DNA of 47,663 nt from Candidatus Cloacimonadota bacterium (lineage in GTDB: Bacteria; Cloacimonadota; Cloacimonadia; Cloacimonadales; JAJBBL01). The notes under the pieces were generated by a model that was not told the origin of the DNA, made no database searches, and saw only the letters and a program-made list of their open reading frames with translations. Position 1 is the stretch's first letter. Each line of letters opens with the position of its first letter. The stretch lies in NCBI GenBank assembly GCA_019429305.1, contig JAHYIR010000013.1:1-47663 (forward strand), given 5' to 3'. Below are positions 42,237 to 47,663 of this stretch, piece by piece. A program made the position numbers and the translations under genes.

Positions 42237-42596
42237 ATGACAAGTTTTAAAAGAATTCTTATTGCAACTCTTATGGGTGTCGTAAGCGGATTGATCTGCG
42301 TCGGATTTGCATCTACCGGGGGTACTTTATCACTTCCCCTCTTTCTGAACATACTTACCGGAAGGATCTTGATCGGATTCGTTATAGGTATCAGTGCCCT
42401 CCGTATCCATTGGGCGATTAATGGGCCGGTAATGGGTTTAATTGTTGGTATTCCTGCTGCTTTTGGCGGAATGTTGGCTGATGTAGAAGGATTTACACAA
42501 ATGTCAATGTTCATGGCAACCTTAGTAATGGGTATCATTTATGGATTCTTGATTGAATTCGTTACTTCAGTTCTCTTCAAAGCAAAACAAATATAA
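42237..42596 (+). CDS. Small hydrophobic membrane protein
   Basis: A 119-residue protein with three to four helices rich in Gly (ATLMGVVSGLICVGFAS, LIGFVIGISALRI, GPVMGLIVGIPAAFGGM, MATLVMGIIYGFLIEFV). GGAGG stands 8 bp before the ATG, so it is probably real. I recognise no family. It is isolated between repeat-rich stretches, with hairpins on both sides. Confidence 0.65.
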   Translation: MTSFKRILIATLMGVVSGLICVGFASTGGTLSLPLFLNILTGRILIGFVIGISALRIHWAINGPVMGLIVGIPAAFGGMLADVEGFTQMSMFMATLVMGIIYGFLIEFVTSVLFKAKQI

Positions 42597-42929
42597 CCAC
42601 TGGGTAAGCAGTATGTAGCACATAATGTACTCAACTAATTTTATCAATTATAGTAAAAAACATTTAGGGGTATCAAATAAAACTAAATAGTTAAATCTGA
42701 GATTATTCTTACTACAAGGATTTCCTTTCAGTTACCCTTAGGGAGCCCTATAGTCGGATGGGTGCCGACTATAGGACTCCCTAAGGGTTAGATAGAGGTA
42801 AAAAGGGGAATATATCACTGATACAAACCATTTATTGTCAGGTTGTTAATACAAACGAAGAATTAAAAAATCATTGACGCCAGATACTCAGTTTTTAGTT
42901 TGCCTATTATAAAGAAGAGGAGGTAACAA
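42597..42929. other. Intergenic stretch with a large inverted repeat
   Basis: About 333 bp without a gene. It holds the inverted repeat at 42732-42790 and, near its end, TTGACG (42874-42879) and TAGTTTGC (42896-42903), possible promoter elements of the following lipoprotein gene. Confidence 0.5.
42732..42790. repeat. 26-bp near-perfect inverted repeat with 7-nt loop
   Basis: The left arm (42732-42757) starts TTACCCTTAGGGAG and ends TATAGTCGG; the right arm (42765-42790) starts CCGACTATAGG and ends CCTAAGGGTTA. Only one mismatch and one G-U break the 26 pairs. The outer part CCCTTAGGG is itself palindromic. There is no T-tract after either arm. Confidence 0.85.
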
Positions 42930-44234
42930 ATGCGTTATATCGTTTACACAGTCCTACTTCTGACGATATTTCTCTTTGGATGCGGACAGCGGGAACGAGC
43001 AGAGCAGCTTGAATTCTGGCATGCTTTGGGCGGACCGTTGGGAGATGCTCTGAATGAATTGATCAGAGAATTCAATGCAGCCCATCCGGATATACATATC
43101 AATGCCATTTCAATGGGTAATTATACAGCATTGTCACAGAAATTGATGGCATCTATCCAGGCAGGTACTCAACCGGATATTGCCCAGGTTTTTGAATCAT
43201 GGACAGCAGGGTTAGTAGCCGGTGGTGTTTTGGTTCCTTTCGACAAACTTATCGAAGAAGATGAAGATTTTGGCGAAGAAGATTTTGCCGATATTTATCA
43301 GGTATTTATTGATAGCAGCACAATGGATGGCAAACTCTGGTCATTTCCCTTCAACAAGAGTGTCAGGGTTCTCTATTATAACAAAGACATTTTTTTCAGA
43401 ACCGGTTTAGATCCTAACAGACCACCCCGCACTTGGGAAGAATTTAGGGAATACTGCCGTAAAACCACTATTGATCTAACAGGTAACGGACAGATCGACC
43501 AATATGGTACAACTTTCTCCACAAGTGTCTGGATGTTTGAGAATTTACTCTTACAAGCCGGTGGAGAGTTAATGACTCCCGATTATCGGAGACCATTATT
43601 TCATTTAGAACCGGGCGTTAAAGCTTTAGAACATCTAAACACATTATTAAATGTAGATGGTACAGCTTATCTATCTGCCGGATTTGAATGGCAAAATGAC
43701 TTATTGGCGAGTAAAGTAGCGATGGTAGAGGGTTCGAGTGTTTCTGCCGTTTATATGAAGCGAGCGGGGATAGATTTTTTCTTAGGTATTGCAGCCCTTC
43801 CGATTGACGAAACAAACAGAAGTGTTATCAGTGGTACGAATATCTGTATTTTTGATACTAAAGACGAGAAAAGACACCGTGCAGCTTGGACATTTATTAA
43901 ATGGTTTACGGATACTGAACAGACTGCTCGCTGGTCGTATATGACTTATTATATGCCGGTGCGAAAGAGTGCTTTTGAAGTATCGATATTACAAAACAGA
44001 TTGTATTCTAATCCTGAAATGGCAGAGGTTTATGACCAGTTAGCTTATGCAACTTTCGAACCACCGATAGCCGAATGGTTCGAGATCCGTCGTCATTTAG
44101 AAGAACAAGTGTTGGAAAGGGTCTTAAGGCAGCGAATCGGAGCGCGAGAAGCTTTACAGAGTGCTGCCGACCGCTTGACACAGATGATCGAGAGGAAAGA
44201 GGTTAAGAGTCCATTTGAATTGGGAACAGAATAA
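42930..44234 (+). CDS. ABC sugar-type substrate-binding lipoprotein
   Basis: A 434-residue lipoprotein: hydrophobic start and lipobox LFGC (Cys18 region), then LEFWHALGGPLGDALNELI, PDIAQVFESWTAGLV, and FPFNKSVRVLYYNKDIF, the pattern of group 1 (UgpB/MalE-like) solute-binding proteins. These deliver glycerol-3-phosphate, maltose or other oligosaccharides to an ABC permease. No permease or ATPase gene is adjacent, so it is an orphan here. GAGGAGG lies 7 bp before the ATG. Confidence 0.88.
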   Translation: MRYIVYTVLLLTIFLFGCGQRERAEQLEFWHALGGPLGDALNELIREFNAAHPDIHINAISMGNYTALSQKLMASIQAGTQPDIAQVFESWTAGLVAGGVLVPFDKLIEEDEDFGEEDFADIYQVFIDSSTMDGKLWSFPFNKSVRVLYYNKDIFFRTGLDPNRPPRTWEEFREYCRKTTIDLTGNGQIDQYGTTFSTSVWMFENLLLQAGGELMTPDYRRPLFHLEPGVKALEHLNTLLNVDGTAYLSAGFEWQNDLLASKVAMVEGSSVSAVYMKRAGIDFFLGIAALPIDETNRSVISGTNICIFDTKDEKRHRAAWTFIKWFTDTEQTARWSYMTYYMPVRKSAFEVSILQNRLYSNPEMAEVYDQLAYATFEPPIAEWFEIRRHLEEQVLERVLRQRIGAREALQSAADRLTQMIERKEVKSPFELGTE

Positions 44235-44255
44235 ACATAACAGCGACGTTATGTT
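44234..44255 (+). terminator. Hairpin at the end of the binding-protein gene
   Basis: AACATAAC and GTTATGTT, a perfect 8-bp stem with a 6-nt loop starting at the stop codon. It has no T-tract, so termination is uncertain; it may only stabilise the 3' end. Confidence 0.35.
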
Positions 44256-44275
44256 GTAGAAACTTGTCAGCCCTT

Positions 44276-44355
44276 TGTTGACTTCGTCGAGCTCGGAAGC
44301 AGCCACGAAGCCAACGAATGTGTTGACTTCGTCGAGCTCGGAAGCAGCCACGAAG
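44276..44355. repeat. 45-bp tandem repeat (about 1.8 copies)
   Basis: TGTTGACTTCGTCGAGCTCG begins at 44276 and again at 44321; the shared part continues through GAAGCAGCCACGAAG. The word GACTTCG(T)CGAGCTCGG resembles the CGACTTCGCTCGG half of the dispersed repeat at 19.3 and 28.3 kb. Short minus-strand frames (ASELDEVN) are translated repeat, not genes. Confidence 0.85.
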
Positions 44356-44395
44356 AAGCAATTTCCTCGGTTCGATACAATCTGACCACAAAAAA

Positions 44396-44410
44396 AGTGA
44401 TCAGATCACT
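44396..44410. promoter_or_regulatory. Palindrome upstream of thrS
   Basis: AGTGATC-A-GATCACT, perfect 7-1-7 symmetry, 51 bp before the thrS start. It could be an operator, or simply part of the repeat sequence that continues with CAGGATGAC. No T-box-like structure is recognisable. Confidence 0.3.
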
Positions 44411-44460
44411 CAGGATGACAATAATTATGATACAGAGAAAAGTAGATAGAGGATTTGAGA

Positions 44461-46368
44461 ATGAAGATAAAGATAACTTTGCCTAACGGCAAAATGAAAG
44501 AATATCCGAAAGGGGTTCTTGCAGAAGAATTAGCGAAGGATTTTGATAAAGAACTGGTAATCAGATTATTAGCAGTAGAGATCAACGGTAAACTTTATGA
44601 TACCAATAGATTGATTGAAGAGAGTGGAGAGATCATTTTTCATACTTTCGATACTCCGCAGGGAAAAGAGATCTACTGGCACAGCACTGCTCATCTGATG
44701 GCACAGGCAGTAAAACAGCTCTTTCCAGATGTTAAAGTTACAATAGGTCCGGCGATAGAAGAGGGTTTTTATTATGATTTCGACAAAGATTCACCCTTTA
44801 CTGACGAGGATCTACAAAAAATTGAACAGAGAATGGAAGAGTTAATGAAAGAGCGTCTTCCCTACCAACGAGAAGAACTAACCAGAAAACAGGCGATCAG
44901 TCAATTCAAGAAGATGGGCGAAACTTATAAGATAGAGATCATTGAAGAGTTACCTAAAGATGAAACAATTTCTGTCTATACTCAGGGAGATTTTATTGAT
45001 CTTTGCCGAGGACCACATCTTCCCCACACCGGAAAGATCAAAGCAGTGAAATTGCTTAAAACCTCAGGTGCTTACTGGCGCGGTGATGAGAATAATAAGA
45101 TGCTGGTCAGGATATACGGGATCAGCTTCCCTTCTAAAAAAGAATTGAAAGATTATTTAGACGATCTGGAAGAACGCAAAAAACGAGATCATCGTAAATT
45201 AGGAAAAGAGTTGGATCTCTTTTCGATCAGTGATGATATTGGACCGGGACTGGTTTTATGGCATCCTAATGGTGCTATGATCCGTTCCTTAATTGAAGAT
45301 TACTGGAAGCAACAACACTTTGAAGCAGGGTATCAGGTAGTTAATACACCCCATATCGGAAAAGCAGAATTATGGAAAACCAGTGGTCATTTAGATTTCT
45401 ATAACGAAAGTATGTATGCACCTATCGAGGTCGAAGGACAAATGTATTATCTGAAACCGATGAATTGTCCTTTTCATATTACGATCTATAAAACAGATAA
45501 AAGAAGCTATAGGGAATTACCACTGCGTTATGCGGAGATGGGCACTGTTTACCGTTACGAAAGATCAGGAGTTCTGCACGGACTAATGAGAGTACGCGGC
45601 TTTACTCAAGATGATGCTCATATCATCTGCACCCCGGAACAGCTCGATGAAGAAGTTGATAAACTTATCACCTTTTCCTTATCGATACTCCGCAAGTTCG
45701 GATTTCAAACCTTCGAACTGTATTTAGCTACTAAACCGGAAAAATTTGTCGGTGATGAGAAGATGTGGGATGAGGCAGCTGCAGCATTGAAGAAAGGGTT
45801 GGAAAACCAGAATCTCGAATATCAGATGGATGAAGGTGGTGGTGCTTTTTACGGTCCGAAAATAGATATCAAGATCAGAGATGCTTTGAATCGTTCTTGG
45901 CAATGCACAACCATTCAATTCGACTTTAATCTGCCGGAAAGATTTGATATGGAATATATCGGAGCCGACAATAAAGCTCACCGACCCTATATGATCCATC
46001 GTGCTCTTCTTGGCTCAATGGAACGCTTCTTCGGTACTCTGATTGAGTATCATGCTGGAAATTTCCCCTTCTGGTTGGCACCAGTACAGATAATTATTGT
46101 TCCGGTATCGGAATCTTACGAAAGATATGCTGCCCGTATATGTGAGAAAATAGTTCGACAGGGTTTCAGAGCTAAAGTTGATTTTAGAAGTGAAAAGGTC
46201 GGTTATAAGATCCGTGATGCTGAGTTGAAGAAGATCCCCTTCATGGTCATTATCGGACAGAGAGAAGAGGATAATAATACTCTATCTCTTCGTAAACACC
46301 GGGAAGGTGATATCGGAAGTTATACCTTCGATGAAGCAATAACAGAACTACGCAATGAAATGGGGTAA
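44461..46368 (+). CDS. thrS: Threonyl-tRNA synthetase
   Basis: A 635-residue enzyme; ATG 44461 is preferred over TTG 44455 (GAGG upstream). It has the TGS domain (1-60), the editing domain with WHSTAHLMAQAV and the CRGPHLPHTGK site, class II motifs MRVRGFTQDDAHI (motif 2) and HRALLGSMERFFGTLIEY (motif 3), zinc-binding LKPMNCPFHI, and the anticodon domain ending EAITELRNEMG. It charges tRNA-Thr and edits Ser-tRNA-Thr. Complete and normal. Its upstream region carries the 45-bp tandem repeat. Confidence 0.97.
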   Translation: MKIKITLPNGKMKEYPKGVLAEELAKDFDKELVIRLLAVEINGKLYDTNRLIEESGEIIFHTFDTPQGKEIYWHSTAHLMAQAVKQLFPDVKVTIGPAIEEGFYYDFDKDSPFTDEDLQKIEQRMEELMKERLPYQREELTRKQAISQFKKMGETYKIEIIEELPKDETISVYTQGDFIDLCRGPHLPHTGKIKAVKLLKTSGAYWRGDENNKMLVRIYGISFPSKKELKDYLDDLEERKKRDHRKLGKELDLFSISDDIGPGLVLWHPNGAMIRSLIEDYWKQQHFEAGYQVVNTPHIGKAELWKTSGHLDFYNESMYAPIEVEGQMYYLKPMNCPFHITIYKTDKRSYRELPLRYAEMGTVYRYERSGVLHGLMRVRGFTQDDAHIICTPEQLDEEVDKLITFSLSILRKFGFQTFELYLATKPEKFVGDEKMWDEAAAALKKGLENQNLEYQMDEGGGAFYGPKIDIKIRDALNRSWQCTTIQFDFNLPERFDMEYIGADNKAHRPYMIHRALLGSMERFFGTLIEYHAGNFPFWLAPVQIIIVPVSESYERYAARICEKIVRQGFRAKVDFRSEKVGYKIRDAELKKIPFMVIIGQREEDNNTLSLRKHREGDIGSYTFDEAITELRNEMG

Positions 46369-46388
46369 AAAATTATCCACGAAAAAAT

Positions 46389-46851
46389 CCACTGATAAAC
46401 ACAGATTATTAAACTGATGGACACAGATAAAAACAAGAAGTATTTATTTGAGAATTATACTTATGAAATTATTGGTTGTTGTCTCGAAGTACATAAAGAA
46501 CTCGGATGCGGTTTCCATGAACAAGTATATCAAGAAGCATTGGTTGTAGAAATGTCACGAAAGAATATACCGTTTGAAAAAGAAAAACAATTGATCGTTA
46601 ATTACAAAGATACCGTTCTGAACAGAAGATATATTGCTGATTTTATCTGCTATGACAAGATAATCTTGGAAATTAAAGCAGTGGAGCAATTAGCAAATCA
46701 GCATATTGCTCAGGTTCTCAATTATTTAAAAGCTACTGATATGAAACTAGGTTTGTTAGTAAATTTTGGTACAACAAGCTTACAGCATAAAAGGTTAGTG
46801 ATTTGAATTTAAATCAGTGCAAATTGATTTTTAATCTGTGTGAATCTGTGG
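46389..46851. mobile_element. Candidate non-autonomous cassette: GxxExxY gene in imperfect inverted repeats
   Basis: CCACTGATAAACACAGATT at 46389-46407 and AATCTGTGTGAATCTGTGG at 46833-46851 are inverted copies with 16 of 19 bases matching. They bracket the GxxExxY gene closely: the start codon follows the left repeat by 9 bp. I see no target-site duplication and no transposase, so mobility is a hypothesis. Confidence 0.35.
46417..46806 (+). CDS. GxxExxY-family protein (PD-(D/E)XK-like)
   Basis: A 129-residue protein with the eponymous motif GFHEQVY (residues 29-35, preceded by LEVHKELGCG) and a nuclease-like pair ADFICYDKIILEIKA (Asp ... Glu-x-Lys), placing it in the PD-(D/E)XK superfamily as the GxxExxY group. 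Function is unproven; the genes occur scattered, often in intergenic repeats. The ATG is inside a sequence related to the left inverted repeat (TGGACACAGAT), with no good ribosome-binding site. It interrupts the thrS-kdsD gap. Confidence 0.88.
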   Translation: MDTDKNKKYLFENYTYEIIGCCLEVHKELGCGFHEQVYQEALVVEMSRKNIPFEKEKQLIVNYKDTVLNRRYIADFICYDKIILEIKAVEQLANQHIAQVLNYLKATDMKLGLLVNFGTTSLQHKRLVI

Positions 46852-46868
46852 AAGAATAAGGGGTTGAG

Positions 46869-47663
46869 ATGGAAGATATAATCGGGGAAATAAGAAAAGA
46901 GATGAAGCTAGCTGCTGATGCAGTAATCAAAGCAGCGGAACGTTTAGGTAGTGAAATAGAGCAAGCTGTTGATCTGATATATAATTGCCAGGGCAAGACC
47001 GTAGTTACCGGTATGGGGAAAACCGGTCTTATTGGGAGGAAAATATCTGCAACATTAGCCAGTACCGGATCAACATCGATCTTTCTCCATGCAGCCGAAG
47101 GGATACATGGTGATCTGGGTATTCTTAATAAGAATGATGTGGTTTTAGCAGTATCTTACAGCGGGAATACTCAGGAATTGATCTCTATCATACCATATAT
47201 TAAATTTCTCAAGATCCCTATTATTGCTATTACAGGAAATCCTGATTCGCAATTAGCAAAGAATGCTGATGTTGTGTTGAATTCTTCCATACCTGAGGGA
47301 TATGAGCCATTTAACCTGATCCCGACTGTCAGTACTACCGTAGCTTTAGCAATTGGAGACGCTTTAGCTGTTGCCTTACTCAAGAAAAGAGACTTTCAGA
47401 TACAAGACTTCGCCCGCTTTCATCCCGGTGGTACGATTGGGAAAAAACTATTACTGACGGTTAAGGACTTGATGCATTCCGGAGATGAGAACCCCATCGT
47501 ATTGAATACTGAGAAAATGAAACAGGTTATTTTGACAATGACTCAGAAAGGGCTTGGTTGTACTAATGTCGTTGACAGTCAGGGTTTTCTGGTTGGTATC
47601 ATTACAGACGGAGATCTAAGACGCTTGATGACGAGAGAAGGTGATATTTTAGAAAATACTGCT
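46869..47663 (+). CDS. kdsD: Arabinose-5-phosphate isomerase (KdsD/KpsF type), 3' end cut by the window
   Basis: The frame is open from ATG 46869 to the right edge: 265 of the usual 320-330 residues. The SIS domain has VTGMGKTGLIGRKISATLAS, SYSGNTQELI and HPGGTIGKKLL; a CBS domain begins near residue 205 (KDLMHSGDENPIV) and reaches IITDGDLRRLM. The enzyme converts ribulose-5-phosphate to arabinose-5-phosphate, the first step of Kdo synthesis, which implies lipopolysaccharide and a diderm envelope. GGGTTGAG precedes the ATG. Confidence 0.95.
   Translation, partial: MEDIIGEIRKEMKLAADAVIKAAERLGSEIEQAVDLIYNCQGKTVVTGMGKTGLIGRKISATLASTGSTSIFLHAAEGIHGDLGILNKNDVVLAVSYSGNTQELISIIPYIKFLKIPIIAITGNPDSQLAKNADVVLNSSIPEGYEPFNLIPTVSTTVALAIGDALAVALLKKRDFQIQDFARFHPGGTIGKKLLLTVKDLMHSGDENPIVLNTEKMKQVILTMTQKGLGCTNVVDSQGFLVGIITDGDLRRLMTREGDILENTA

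Noticed and set aside
44368-44385. GGTTCGATAC resembling a tRNA T-loop
   Set aside because: The flanking bases do not form a T-stem, and no acceptor or anticodon arm is present on either side.
44154-44391. Two minus-strand frames with repeated ASELDEVN or RARRSQ
   Set aside because: They are readings of the 45-bp tandem repeat in different frames and overlap the 3' end of the binding-protein gene.
44235-44460. Possible T-box riboswitch before thrS
   Set aside because: No T-box consensus, specifier loop or antiterminator is visible; the interval is mostly tandem repeat and a short palindrome.
46869-47663. Apparent truncation of kdsD
   Set aside because: The frame is intact and simply runs off the right edge of the window, as purH does at the left edge.

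Overview
The window is a 47.7-kb stretch of AT-rich bacterial chromosome carrying about 47 protein genes, mostly housekeeping genes packed into short co-directional operons. I saw no rRNA, tRNA, CRISPR array, prophage or recognisable insertion sequence. The cell is very probably a diderm anaerobe. An arabinose-5-phosphate isomerase (Kdo/LPS), an MlaE-type lipid permease and several lipobox proteins point to an outer membrane, and the [FeFe]-hydrogenase maturase HydE points to anaerobic hydrogen metabolism. Two secreted proteins end in (or consist of) a FlgD/T9SS-like C-terminal domain, and some promoters resemble the TAnnTTTG type; both fit the FCB group. Candidatus Cloacimonadota is my best guess for the phylum, from gene style alone and not from a phylogeny.

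Layout. 1-3.4 kb (minus): an ABC ATPase, a MacB-like permease, a YihY-family protein and purH (cut by the left edge). 3.7-5.5 kb (plus): a mini FlgD-domain secreted protein, then a lipoprotein/LysM pair. 5.6-12.2 kb (plus): a tightly overlapping operon of PgpH-like HD hydrolase, YbeY, CNNM/CorC-like protein, DUF3108-like protein, VanZ-like protein, a histidyl-tRNA-synthetase-like protein with a degraded active site, and RidA. 12.2-19.3 kb (minus): gcvH, gmk, an omega-like protein, a family-4 uracil-DNA glycosylase, dnaB, a MlaE-like permease, a ThiB-like lipoprotein, trmL, dapA and a Cys-containing unknown. 19.3-23.6 kb: a dispersed repeat, a large GLUG-repeat surface protein, a long non-coding stretch and a peroxiredoxin. 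23.6-27.4 kb (plus): HU, dnaN, recF and a UMF1-type MFS protein. 27.4-38.5 kb: a HAD phosphatase (minus), a second copy of the dispersed repeat, a small membrane protein, an unknown protein next to a long-form urocanase, YbbR, tsaD, panD-panC, murJ and uvrC. 38.5-41.7 kb (minus): a CaCA exchanger, mnmA and hydE. 41.8-47.7 kb: a repeat-rich stretch with a small membrane protein and an orphan sugar-type binding lipoprotein, then thrS, a GxxExxY gene bracketed by inverted repeats, and kdsD (cut by the right edge).

The most unusual items are the HisRS paralogue that has lost its class II catalytic residues (10.5-11.8 kb), the unknown protein before hutU that may be an inactive restriction-endonuclease-like fold (29.0-29.8 kb), the two copies of a roughly 245-bp non-coding repeat with a 27-bp tandem expansion in one copy, the family of intergenic hairpins, and the GxxExxY gene inside 19-bp imperfect inverted repeats. 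I did not find a clear new multigene defence or metabolic system. All functional calls are from motif recognition by eye; no database search was possible.
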